NCBI GenBank assembly: GCA_027576995.1
Contig: JANBQC010000737.1
Location: 1-12,193 of the forward strand
DNA length: 12,193 bases
Source of the DNA: Dimargaris cristalligena
Lineage: Eukaryota; Kickxellomycota; Dimargaritomycetes; Dimargaritales; Dimargaritaceae
Direction: 5' to 3'
The notes beneath the pieces were generated by a model. That model saw only the letters and a list, made by a program, of their open reading frames with translations. It did no database searches and was not told where the DNA came from. Made by a program: the position numbers and the translations under genes. Positions 1 through 9,616 of the stretch are shown piece after piece; position 1 is the first letter of the stretch; each line of letters opens with the position of its first letter.

Positions 1-59
1 TCCCTTTACCTAATACCGACCACTAGACCCATGTCCAACCACTAACTGCATTCCCTTAG
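1..59 (+). other. 3' end of an intron in VPS15
   Basis: A CTAAC branch-site sequence lies at 42-46 (context CACTAACTGC), followed by a pyrimidine-rich stretch and TTCCCTTAG ending at 59. The distance from branch A (45) to the AG is 14 bases, typical for fungi. The VPS15 reading frame meets a TAA at 43-45, so coding cannot continue further upstream. Joining at 60 preserves the family motif just before FMK. A second AG at 63-64 is a possible alternative acceptor but would remove conserved residues. No convincing donor is visible in 1-40, so the intron starts before the window. Confidence 0.75.
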
Positions 60-3000
60 TTTAGGTAATGGCCAGTTCATGAAAACCATCCGTTGTCGGC
101 ACCCCAAGGAGGGCCTTACCGTGGTCAAACTCTTTGCCAAGCCCGAGTTGGGCATGGATGTGTCGGGGGCCGTGCGCATCGTCAAGGAATACCACCAAGC
201 CCTTATGAAGTTTCCTGGGGTCCTCTCGTATCCACTCACAGTTGAAACAGACCGCGCCGTATACCTGGCGCGGCAGTTCCTCTACTCTAGCCTGTACGAC
301 CGAATTAGTACCCGGCCTTTCCTGGAGACCACCGAGAAAATCTGGATTACCTATCAGTTAATGAGTAGCTTGCGCGATACCCACGCCCTTAACCTCTGTC
401 ACGGCGACATCAAATGCGAAAATGTGCTCATATCGAGCTGGAATTGGGCTTACCTATGCGACTTTGCGCCTTATAAACCTACCTGGCTTCCCGAGGACAA
501 CCCTGCCAATTTTTCGTACTTTTTCGACACGTCCGCCCGCCGTACTTGTTATGTGGCTCCGGAACGGTTCGTAACGGGAAGTACCGGGGATTTAAGCGAC
601 TATGTTCGGCGGGGTGGCGGGGGAAACGATCCCCAATCGCCCTCCTTCATATTAGCCAATGGTCGCTCGAGTCTCCGGCCTGCCATGGATATTTTCGGAC
701 TAGGCTGTGTCATTGCTGAACTATTCCTCGAAGGGAAATCAATCTTCACCTTAGCCCAGCTTCTTCAGTACAAGGGGGGTGAATACGACCCCGGCCCGGA
801 ATTGGCCAAAATCCGCCACGAGCCCGTTCGAGCCCTTATTCAACGCATGATCCATCTCGATCCCAAACAGCGGCCGTCAGCCGCCCAATGCCTTCGGGAT
901 GGGGCTGAAGTTATATTCCCGGCGGTATACGGCGAGTTTCTATACCCTTACATGGCCGGGTTTGCTACATTTTTAGCGTCCCTCCAGCCCACTGATAGGA
1001 CAGATGATTCCGTGCATCTATCCAGCCCCCCAGGCGCGGGCGCCGGTCCGTCGGAGCTGCCCAACTCGGCTCGCCATTTGGCTACCCTTTACTTTACCCA
1101 CAGCGGAGTGGATGGTCCGTCCCAGACCAGCAATAGCCCTGCCACTCTGCCTACTGTTATTTTATGCTGCTCGGATGCACGTATTGATCGCATTTACCAT
1201 GACTGGGATACCCTCTGCACCACACTCGACCTGCCCCTTCCCTCTCTACCCCCCTCGCCCAAAACCTCCGAATCCACTCCTACCTCGCCACCCCCGGCCC
1301 GCCTACCCCACCCCGCGGCCCTGATCCTCATTAGTCTCGTCACCGCCTGTCTTCGCAACACCGCCTACCCGACCTCGAAGCGCCACGGCCTAGAGCTTCT
1401 GCTCTGGCTTGCGGCGGGGGCCTCTGACGACCATATTCTGAATCGGATTTTGCCCCATGTCCTTAGTCTAGTTTCGGACGATAGTGCGGCTGTACGGCAG
1501 GCTGCCATTCATATCTTGACCCAACTCCTCACTATGGTGCGATCCCTCGCCCCCCAGGATGCCGACCTCTTTCCCGATTATCTTCTGCCTTCGCTGCGGG
1601 GCCTCTTGAATGACCCCGAACCGATGGTACGTATGGCCCTAGCGTCGTCCATGGCGGCCTTGGCCGAAACGGCGGTTCATTTTTTGGAGCAAAAGGCAGT
1701 GATGGGGCCCAACGCAAGCCACCAAATTTCCCAGAGTGATACCAGCAGTAGCCCGATCGAGCCTGGGGCCAGAGGTAACAGTGGGTCGGTCTCGGCTCGT
1801 GGCAAGAAGCCCCTCTGGCTCCTACGACTTCAATTCCAAGGACTCATTACCCATTTATTGACGGACACCCACCCCGGGGTGCGACGGGCCCTTCTTGTGG
1901 ACATGACCCGCTTAGCCATCTTTTTCGGGCGCACCATGGCTAACGATTTCCTCCTATCCCACGTCATCACCTTCCTTAATGACCGGGACTGGCACCTCCG
2001 CAGCGCATTCTTCGAAGCCGTGGTGGGAATCGCCGCGGTTGTGGGTCCCCGCAGCCTCGAGCTGTATATTCTGCCGCTCATGCAGCAGTCCCTGGCCGAT
2101 GCCAACGAAGGGGTGGTGGAAAAAGTACTACACTGTTTTACGGCTCTGACGGAGACGGGGCTATTTGGGCAGTTGGCGCTGTGGGATTTATTCCAGCAGG
2201 TTTTACCGATGCTCTACCACCCGAACCCCGGGATTCGGTACGGAACGGTGGCCCTCGTAGCGGCCGTGGCCGCCCAACTCCCGGAAATCGACCGCTGGTG
2301 CCTGGTCGTCCCGGCTCTGGAGCCTTTCCTACAGGTAGATACCCTCGACATTACTTGCGGCACTCTCTTAGCGGGCTTAAAGCCACCCATCACCCGGCGA
2401 CTCTTCCAAGAAATATTAGCCAAGCCCCTCCCACCGGAACTGTCTACCCCGGGGCGTGCCCCACTCTCGTCCGGTCCTCCCGACCCGAGTGATGCTGGTA
2501 GTATTGGTAACAGTAGCACGGGTAGCCCGTCGCTGGTGCCCCGGATTTTGCATCACCGAAGCCCCAGCCAAGAAAGCACTTATTCGTCTTCCGGAGATAC
2601 TCAATATTCTTACCACCTGTCGGGGATTGGGGACCCTGTTGCCTGCCGTTGGCAGTATCTGCGCAATGCCGAACCCCGGGACTATCCCAAACTGGATATC
2701 CTAGCGCCCTACATTGTCAAGCTGAAGGGCAGCGCCGCTTTACACCCTCGGACGACTGGGGGTGGGGGTGGTAGTGGAGTTCAGGCCGGAACCACGGGCT
2801 CCTTATCGGATGTCCTTAGCTTGGGCTCAGGCCCTAGTCATAGCCACAGCGGTGCGGGCGGGGATCGGCCGGGCGGGGGGTACTCCGTGGAACTGCGTGA
2901 TTTGGGACTGACGCCCCATACGGTCTTTCTGACCCCCTGGGATGCCGAACGACCCGTCCTACCTGCTACGGGACCCGGACGCAATATTACTCCAGCGGGG

Positions 3001-5754
3001 GTTACTGTGGATCATTTCCGAACTATCCCCATTACCAAATCCATGTCTGCCTGTGTGTCCCCGGCCTTCCCATCTGTCGGTGGCCGGCCCATTGAGCGAA
3101 TTGCTAGTGAGGGTGCTTTGCAGGGATATTCCCCCACTACCACTACTACCACTACATCTTGTTCCACCCCTTCGTCACGCATATCCTCGGTGCTGACGGC
3201 CCAGACGGATATCCGGCGGACAATCTCCAAAGTGTCCGCTCTGGCCCCAGTCGTCAATACCCATCCGGCGTCCATAGCCCGTACGCGGTCCCCGGTCAAA
3301 AGTCCGATTGATTTACCGGCGGTTGTGGGAATCCCACCCACAATGTCTGATGCCCCACGGTCGGTCAGCCGCCTCACCAGTAAGGCGTCTCCGTCAGTGG
3401 TCGTGTCCCAATTGGAATCGGCTCCCCTCGTGCCCCCTAGTTCAGTGGCCACTACCCCCCTAGCGGGACCGGTGGCGGATCCTGTGCCGACGCAGTCCAA
3501 CCCTTCGGCGATGCTGAGTTTAACGGATGCCCTCTATAGCGCATCGCTGGGTTCCTGGACGGGTTCGCCCCCGAATTCCCACGCAATCCCGCCCCTCTCT
3601 CTAGGCGAATCCACGAAGCAGCCCCCTCCTCTGGCCTACCGGCACCAGCTGCTTCAGCACCCACGGTTCGGTGATACGCCCACATCAAAATACCGACACA
3701 TTTTGAGCGGTGCTACGGGCGGTGGATATTTCGATAGCCATTTGCCCCGATTGGCTACGGGGGATCCGCAGGCCGAAGTGGTAGAAACGATGGCCACTGC
3801 AGTCGCCCCCACCTCGACCGCTGAACACCGGGGGGCTGGAGAAGGGTCCTCCCACCAAGACCGGGGCGAATCATTAGGAGCCCCTCGCCTCATCAATTTC
3901 CCCAGTCCCATTGAAGTCACCTCTCCGACCTCCGCACTGCACTGGCTGATCCACTACGATGCCGGCCAAACCGTCAAAATCCTCCTCCGCAAAAAAGCCC
4001 TCGAGATCTTCCCCCGGCCCCTCCCGGAACTGGGTCCCGCCACCAACCCAGCGACCCTCACTCACTTCCGACGGTTAACCCAAGAGGCCATCCCATCGTT
4101 GCAGAGTTGGCGGCCCGAGGGTACATTGGTGGCCTTCTTTAAGGATCACACGGCTGCCATCAACGCCATTAGTCTATCCACCGACCAGGCCCTGTTCGCC
4201 ACCGCCAGCGATGATATGACGGTCAAAGTGTGGGACTGCCTGCGGTTGGAGAAGCATGTCCTCCACCGGGCCCGGTCTAGCTACGACCTGGGCGCCCGCG
4301 TGCAGAGTTTGACTTTCCTACAGGGAACGTATAGCCTGGCGGCGACAGGTGATGACGGGAGTATCCATTTGCTCCGGATCGATTCGCATGCGGTGGACAC
4401 TCGCAACAAATACGGGACGTGTCAGTTGGTAAGGCGCAGTCAACTGTCGGTGACGACGACGAATGGAGGGGCAGGAAACGGAGGACTGGGGGAGTATGCT
4501 ATCCAAATTGCCCACGTGCAAGCGGAAAACCAATCCTATTTACTCGTAGCCACGACCGCCTCCCGACTCGTCGCCTTGGATATTCATACTCTTGACGAGC
4601 TATGGAGTGTCCATAATCCCCTCCGGTTCGGTTTAGTCACGGCGTTTGTCACTGATCCGCGCCGCACCTGGGTGCTGGTGGGGACCGCCAAGGGGGTACT
4701 CACCCTCTGGGACCTCCGGTTCCGTATCGCTGTCAAATCTTGGCAACACCCCCGACGGTCGCGCATTCACCAACTCAGCATGTATTTAGCGCCCGCCTCC
4801 CACGGGAAATGGGTCCTCGTGGCAACGGGCCGTAACGAAGTATCGGTGTGGGACGTCGAGTCGGAGTCCTGCCACGAGGTCTTCTGCGGCCAACAACAAC
4901 AACGGTCGTGGGAGGAAATCCGGCTGGATGTGGCCCGGTATCCCTATGTGGCCCACCTGGCGCCGACTATCGAAGAGGCGCTGCGGGCGGCCCTGGTGGT
5001 GAGTAGTGGCACGGATGGTAGTAACAGTAGTGGTAGTGGTGGGTCGACGAACCCTAATGCGGCTGATGCAACCATGGCCGTCGCTACGAGCTCGCACCAT
5101 CCCGGAAGCGGGGATACGGCGGTGAATGCGGTGGTGTACCCTTCTAACGGTAAGTTCCTCCTTACCGCGGGTAGTGACCGTAAACTTCGGTACTGGGACT
5201 TGGAATGTATCGAGGAATCCTATGTGATTAGCGGCGGTGGCAGTGGTGGTGGTAAGGGCAATGGGCATGGATATGGATATGGGGGCACTACTACAGGAGT
5301 ATCTGGGAATGGTCCTTATTTACCGAATGATGGCGGACCCTGTATTTACGAAGCCCACCGAATGGGCCCTACGCGATTTTATACAGAAACTCCCCTATCC
5401 TTGGAAGCCATCGTGCCACCCTTATCACCGGCCCTTTCGGCCGCTTCCTCGTCGTCGGTTACCTCCATGGTGGCAGGTGCCCCTCGCCAGGGATCCCGAC
5501 CCACCGCCCGGTCCTCCGGTTTCACAAAACTTATCGCGACGGGAATGGCCCTGGGCGGAGGAGGAAGTGGTGGTGGTAGTGGCACATCGGCGTCTGCGGC
5601 TATAGCTGCGACGAACAAACTCCGTCGGCGACCACGACCTCGCCCAGCGTTTGCCGACCATGAAGATTGTATTACCGCGCTGCAGCTGACTGAAGTTCCT
5701 TACCCCATGATCATCAGCGGGGCTCGGAATGGGGTCATTCGGATTTTCATGTAA
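60..5754 (+). CDS. VPS15: VPS15-type pseudokinase scaffold of the class III PI3-kinase complex (5' partial, last exon)
   Basis: VPS15 (animal PIK3R4) anchors and regulates the lipid kinase VPS34 with Beclin/VPS30 on endosomal and autophagic membranes. Residues are numbered from the internal Met at 79. The kinase-like domain spans about 1-285: LYDRISTRPFL at 72-82, HGDIKCEN at 108-115, DFA instead of DFG at 128-130, LPEDNP at 137-142, RRTCYVAPERF at 154-164 and MDIF at 203-206. DFA is normal for VPS15. HEAT repeats run about 413-785. A disordered Ser/Thr/Pro/Gly linker (about 786-1275) keeps the conserved VELRDLGLT segment near 936. Seven WD40 blades run from about 1349 to the end at VIRIFM, TAA stop. 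The Met at 79 is not the start: codons back to position 60 (LGNGQF) align with the family, whose N-terminal 30-35 residues, including the MGxxxS myristoylation site, must lie in an upstream exon. At about 1,900 codons it is longer than human (about 1,360) or yeast (about 1,450) VPS15. The frame is intact and CpG-rich. Confidence 0.96.
3134..3155 (+). repeat. ACY codon tract in VPS15 linker (poly-Thr)
   Basis: Seven consecutive Thr codons alternate between ACC and ACT within the disordered linker between the HEAT and WD40 parts of VPS15. This is a short trinucleotide tract and a likely site of length variation between strains. Confidence 0.8.
5017..5043 (+). repeat. Gly/Ser codon tract between WD40 blades 5 and 6 of VPS15
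   Basis: GGT/AGT codons alternate and give a Gly/Ser-rich stretch (GSNSSGSGG) in the loop between blades 5 and 6. It lies outside the predicted beta strands, so it probably extends a surface loop without disturbing the propeller. Confidence 0.75.
5232..5583 (+). repeat. Gly-rich insertion between WD40 blades 6 and 7 of VPS15
   Basis: Blade 6 ends near 5210 (RYWDLEC) and blade 7 begins near 5650 (DHEDCITAL), leaving an insertion of roughly 140 residues. Its two ends are GGT/AGT/GGA tracts (5232-5253 and 5554-5583), and a GHGYGYGG stretch sits near 5265-5285. The middle has a short, more ordered-looking piece (YEAHRMGPTRFYTE near 5346-5387), which may correspond to the loop found here in other VPS15 proteins. 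Confidence 0.7.
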
Positions 5755-6030
5755 TCATATGTGGTAAATATTATTATTATTTTGGTGAGTGTGTATGAGT
5801 AAAAGTATTAAACTGAGTTTTTATCCAAATTTCACTTTGCTGTACCATAAGTGATGAGGAGGAAGACTGTCCCATTCAATTGGACACCCTTTTATCTATA
5901 TATATTTGTTTGGTTTGGTTGGCCGACTGTGGGTATCATGTTAGAAGTGTTCAACCCTGCTGTATAATTGACAAGCGGCTTGACGGGTTAGCTGCAAATG
6001 GTTCAAAATAAATAAATGCTTGGAACTCCC
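5755..6030 (+). other. 3' flank of VPS15, no gene seen
   Basis: Base composition turns AT-rich directly after the stop codon. A TATATATAT run at 5897-5905 and overlapping AATAAA motifs at 6007-6016 could serve VPS15 mRNA 3'-end formation, but neither is decisive. Frame 1 from 5938 to 6030 is broken by three stops and may contain the first codons of the PEX16 relic that follows. Confidence 0.4.
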
Positions 6031-6991
6031 GAGAATATTTACATATTGCCAACCGAAGTCGAATGCATTAATAATCCCGGGGATCTAGAGATCGAGAGGT
6101 TGATTTTAGGGCCTGGTTTGTCGCTCTCTAAAGTGGTGTGGTTTCATTAGTCGTCTTGGTGGTTATTAATGGGTTTGAAACACCAGCACGGTTGAACTAT
6201 TAACAGTAGATACCAATGGTATTTCTTCGAACATGACCAGAAGCCCAGTCTATATCGCCAACTCTCGCTTATCCTAACGCTACTACAGTTCTCAGAAAGT
6301 CTGGTTGAGATGGTCGTCCGCAAGAAATGTGGTAATAAGGGTAAATGGCGGGCGGTAATGCTGACCGAATTGGCCAAATAAGTGCACCCAATTGGAGTTC
6401 CAATACATCTCCTGTGTTTTTTTTAGTCATTTACCAAGTGCATGCCCCAACTAACAATGCCTTGCTTCTGGTCCCACTAGGCCGGCGAAATATACAATCA
6501 CTAGATAAACAGTTGGCTAATCGGCTAACATACCACCCTATTCTCCCCAATTTAAACTGCTCGGCTTCCGAACCACAGGGTGATCTGCCGATCGGCGCTA
6601 ATCAACCTCTTCAGCAAGTGCATGCTTCTCTCCCCGGCTTACCCGGACTGCGAGCTAGAACCCGCAGTGGTCAGCTTACTATTTGAGCCTGCGGCGCCCT
6701 AGCCCTATCTCGTTGATTCAGGCGATATTGGAAGCCCCGGCTGGCGGGGTTATCGAACCAGTCTACATTACGCCTAGATCTCATCTATTGTGGATGGCTC
6801 GGCTGGTAGCAGTGCAGGCGTGACGGATTACCTGCGCACGAAAGCCTCACGGTCAGAATCAGTGATTTGTCCCAGTGACCTGGTGCCTCGGCTAACCCGT
6901 CAGCGGTTATTGGGTGAATACTTATTTGCGCTCTGACCCATACTCTATGGTAAATCCAATATTAATTGTGAAGTATTTAGTATCCCTCTCA
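6031..6991 (+). pseudogene. Decayed PEX16-like peroxisome biogenesis gene
   Basis: PEX16 is a peroxisomal/ER membrane protein that helps target other peroxisomal membrane proteins. The best piece is one open stretch, 6196-6378: RYQWYFFEHDQKP, then LYRQLSLILTLLQFSESLVEM, K-C-G-N-K-G-K-W and LTELAK. This matches the order of the family core (VEM, then G..G+W, then a Leu/Glu-Lys helix). Further pieces follow in family order but in changing frames: VFFLVIYQVHAPTNNALLLVP and LGRR (6414-6488), AYYLSLRRPSPISLI (about 6674-6718), RRYWKPRLAG (6720-6749, shifted frame) and YLRSDPYSMVN (about 6923-6955). Upstream, NIYILP (6034-6051) and SGVVSLVVL (near 6135) resemble the N-terminal part. Stops and at least five frame changes without usable GT-AG junctions argue for a dead copy, not a multi-intron gene. 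The assignment rests on remembered family features. Confidence 0.62.
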
Positions 6992-7233
6992 TAGTCCCAC
7001 ATTAATTAAAAAAAGAGCTGACTGGCCCGGGTTCATAAATATACACGTTTTGGTCACATAACCACCTGCTAATCATTTAATCATTATATTATTATCTCTT
7101 CCCCTCATCCTCCCTAACAGCATTTGGTATTTGCAAATGGGGACACCGGACATGGCTACCCTGGGTTATTTCACTCGCAATAGAATCCCTTAGTTTCCTC
7201 TTATCCATTACTTCCAGTTGTAAGTGTGATGCG
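6992..7233. other. Intergenic, nothing recognised
   Basis: This is AT-rich sequence between the PEX16 relic and the CpG-free block. I see no open frame of note, no tRNA-like T-loop and no repeat shared with the rest of the window. A few CG dinucleotides remain, the last at 7232-7233. Confidence 0.5.
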
Positions 7234-7441
7234 GGTGTCTCACTAGGCTCAAGCCTGGGGTTCACTAAATTAAGTCACCAGCCATGACTCTATCTGTATT
7301 ATTTTTTATGCAGTCCACTTTACAAGTGGTTTACTAAACCCCATCTAGACTGGGTCATAAAGCAAAGCCAAAATAAGCCCCTCATTTTGTTGTTCAAGGG
7401 TATTCTGAGTGACTACCAACCCCTTTGGGAGTTGTTCTAGT

Positions 7442-7486
7442 CCTATATGACAGGATCATAGGCAAGTCATTGTGACTTGATATAGG
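7442..7486. repeat. Nested inverted repeat (hairpin)
   Basis: CAAGTCA (7463-7469) and TGACTTG (7473-7479) form a perfect 7-bp stem around a TTG loop. An outer pair, CCTATA (7442-7447) and TATAGG (7481-7486), is also complementary. It lies inside the CpG-free block. No poly-T follows, so a Pol III terminator role is not supported. Confidence 0.5.
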
Positions 7487-7924
7487 CAGGTAGAGTAGCA
7501 CATATACCTCTTTATTAGGGTAAGTACCTCTATTTAAACCTCTTACAGTACTGGATGGATATTCACATATTGGGAACAGGTGTGTAGTTTAAAATTAAAT
7601 AGCTTTCTAATACTATTAATGGACTATCTAATCTACCTTAATCTAGACACCTTAGTTCCCCCCCCTATAAGGCCTTATAGTACCATATTAACCTTCCCAT
7701 GGTCACCCCTGATACTATGGGATTATCCTATATCATATAATCCTTCCCCTTGTAGACTCTAGCCCTTTACACTAAAAACTCAAGTGCTGATCCAAAGACT
7801 CTTCCACTTACCATCAGAGTCTTCCAGATACTAGCAGCTGTCCAGTTGGCCTATTTACCTACACTTTAGTATTAGTAGTACCCTTCCCCAGGACCTCCTT
7901 CTGGAGCTGTCCCCATGTATATAT

Positions 7925-7948
7925 AACTGGGGCCCATTAGGACCAGTT
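7925..7948. repeat. Short inverted repeat
   Basis: AACTGG (7925-7930) and CCAGTT (7943-7948) are exact inverted copies with a partly complementary GGCCC/AGGA interior. A second short inverted repeat, AGACTCT (7796-7802) with AGAGTCT (7816-7822), lies 100 bases to the left. Both are within the probable repeat-element body. Confidence 0.4.
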
Positions 7949-8034
7949 AGATGCTTTAGCTTATTCTTACCCCCCAGTTTACCTTAATAAACTCTATATA
8001 TACTTACTACCCCTTATACTGGCTAGTAAGTGTG

Positions 8035-8200
8035 CCCACTACACATCCCTTACCTATACTTATACTTAGCCTTTATTAGTTAGTACCTGTACCCTGTACC
8101 TAATACTAGAGCCTGCTTAGCCAAGTCTAAGCCCTGCCTACTATTAGAAGCCCATCCTCAGGACTCCTAACAGACTAAGAGTGGTTAACCCAGGTGATAA
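8035..8200 (-). repeat. Dispersed repeat, copy A
   Basis: Read on the minus strand, this starts with GGGTTAACCACTCTTAGTCT, continues through a GGCTTCTAAT(A)GTAGGCAGGGCTTAG core and CTTGGCTAAGCAGGCT, and ends with TAAGGGATGTGTAG. It aligns with copy C at 12028-12193 over its full length and with copy B at 8461-8592 over the first two thirds. It contains no CG. It is oriented opposite to copies B and C. The sequence continuing leftward (7980-8030) has a TATATATA box-like stretch and may belong to the same element. Confidence 0.85.
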
Positions 8201-8460
8201 GAGGGTAAAGAAAAAAATTTCTGTAAAAATATTACTTTTCCTAAAGTAGAAAGGAAAAACTTTCTTGTAAAAATTTATTTCTCTATCTTTCTCCTTCTTT
8301 TATTCCTTCCTACCAGCTGACTCTATTTATTCTATTTTTCTAGTCAAAACTTTATCTATACTATGTCTCTTTATATATATGCACAATAACTTTTCAGTTA
8401 TTATAAACTATGAAGTATTCATTTAGTGTAATAAGTTATGATAATAAAATAACAGATGTT
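8201..8460. other. AT-rich spacer between inverted repeat copies A and B
   Basis: About 260 bases of A- and T-runs separate two outward-facing repeat copies. It contains TTTTCC/GGAAAA (8236-8241 and 8253-8258) and AATAAC/GTTATT (8385-8390 and 8397-8402) inverted pairs, plus two similar GTAAAAAT stretches near 8223 and 8267. No gene is seen. Confidence 0.5.
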
Positions 8461-8592
8461 GACAGTTGTTGTCCGAGTTAACCACCCTTAGTCCATTAAG
8501 AGTCCTGGGGTTAGGCTTCTAATGGTAGGCAGGGCTTAGGCTTGGCCAAGCAGGCTACTAGCATTAGGTACAGAATGGTGCTAACCAATAAA
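8461..8592 (+). repeat. Dispersed repeat, copy B (truncated)
   Basis: The copy starts around TGTTGTCCGAGTTAACC and shares with copy C the core CTTAGTCCAT, GGCTTCTAATGGTA and GGCTTGGCCAAGCAGGCTAC, then CTAACCAATA. Similarity stops near 8592, whereas copies A and C continue for about 70 more bases, so B is cut short on its right side. It keeps one CG (8474-8475). Confidence 0.85.
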
Positions 8593-9600
8593 AACTTTGA
8601 GTGGTTGGTGTGTTGCTAATGATTTAAGGGGCTCTGCTGGGATGCCTTTGGGAGAGTCAGTAGGAGGGGGAACCTCCAGTATCTTCCCACTAAACAGCTC
8701 ACCATATTTCGTTATATAATGTGGAGTGTTGGACCTTGCTGGGTTTGAGGGGGTTGAGACTGAGGTGGCCTTGGGGAAATCACCGCTGAGTTCCTGGTCA
8801 TTCATTGCATTGTACATTGTTGTCTTGCATCATTGGTTGTTAAGAAAAATATAAAATAAAAAAACTTTCTGATCAAATGGTGCAATCAATTGGGTACTCA
8901 GGGATACCAAAACTTCAAACTGAATGGATGAAAATAATAAAGTAAAATAGAATTGGCGGTAATAATAATCAAAGTAAAACTGTGCAAAGGGTAATCGTCG
9001 ATATCATTGGGTGAAGTTAAAACAGATATTTATTCATTTATCTCGAAACTAACTTGTCCCTTCAACTGAGGGGACGCTACTAAGGTATATATAAGAAATC
9101 GACCAAACTAAATGAATATAGCTAAGATTAAAGCTACAATAATTGTAGGATATAAAAAACCTAAAGATAGGGGAAAAACTGACCTATTGGCTAAACTATA
9201 GTCATGAATGGTTAAAACAAAATAAAATATAGAACTTGGAAGGTTGGAAGATACAGCCTTCCCAGACCTCCTTCATGTTGGATATTGATAAAACTAAGAA
9301 AAAAGGAATTCATGCTAAGAAGATGTATGGTGTGGTTCCAAGAAGGAATCCACTGGAGGCTGGTTATTCCCAAGCCCTGTTCATAAAGGATCATCCATAG
9401 TATAAAAGTGGTAATATGAGGTGGTCAATCAGCATAGTTTTAAAATTGTCATTGACTTTGATGACCTATAACTTCGTCAATAATGGACGGAAAGGCAAAT
9501 GGAAGTATGATTTGGAAAGCTGAAGCAAAAGAGAATCAGCTAGCATAAAAAAATAAAATTACATTAATGACCCCGGACCGTTCCCATGGAAATAACTTGT
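8593..9600. other. AT-rich intergenic stretch, no recognised gene
   Basis: No conserved family was recognised. A 78-codon minus-strand frame (8817 to 8581) abuts repeat copy B and reads plausibly as protein (HYITKYGELFSGK, VPPPTDSPKGIP) but matches nothing I know. A plus-strand stretch open to about 9399 reads SFMLDIDKTKKKGIHAKKM and GYSQALFIKDHP without a convincing start. These may be more gene relics. A GTCCC/GGGAC inverted pair lies at 9056-9075. Confidence 0.35.
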
Positions 9601-9616
9601 CAATCATCCGGGGACC

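Larger units (their letters stand above)
7234..8473. other. CpG-free block, probable old repeat or mobile-element body
   Basis: Reading every base, including block boundaries, I find no CG dinucleotide in these 1,240 bases, although C and G are both common (for example CCCCCC runs at 7658-7665 and 7970-7976). The block contains repeat copy A on the minus strand and the spacer up to repeat copy B. It has only one open frame longer than 60 codons, which is without recognisable features. Complete CpG loss next to a CpG-rich gene points to methylated, deaminated repeat DNA. No transposase, reverse transcriptase or integrase motif was recognised, so the element class is unknown. Confidence 0.6.

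Noticed and set aside
3012..3500. 162-codon minus-strand frame inside VPS15
   Set aside because: It is antisense to the low-complexity linker. Its poly-Val run simply mirrors the Thr-codon tract.
4786..5268. 160-codon minus-strand frame inside VPS15
   Set aside because: It is antisense to the WD40 blades, and its Thr-rich content mirrors Gly/Ser codons. No independent evidence supports it.
79..5754. VPS15 gene model starting at the Met at 79
   Set aside because: Family-conserved residues continue upstream of it and a splice acceptor ends at 59. The N-terminal membrane anchor would be missing.
6378..6426. Short intron in the PEX16 relic (ending in TTTTTTTTAG)
   Set aside because: The expected donor reads ATAAGT instead of GTAAGT, and the coding match seems to start inside the T-run (VFFLVIY from 6414). 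A dead donor is possible but not shown.
6345..6686. 113-codon plus-strand frame as a complete gene
   Set aside because: Its first part overlaps, in another phase, the better PEX16 core at 6196-6378, and its middle carries only the next PEX16 piece. It is one frame segment of the relic.
6600..7330. tRNA or other small RNA gene
   Set aside because: No GTTC-type T-loop with paired acceptor arms was found. The GGTTC occurrences near 7030 and 7260 lack the surrounding stems.
8201..8460. Replication origin or centromere-like AT block
   Set aside because: AT richness alone is not evidence. The stretch is better explained as spacer between two repeat copies.
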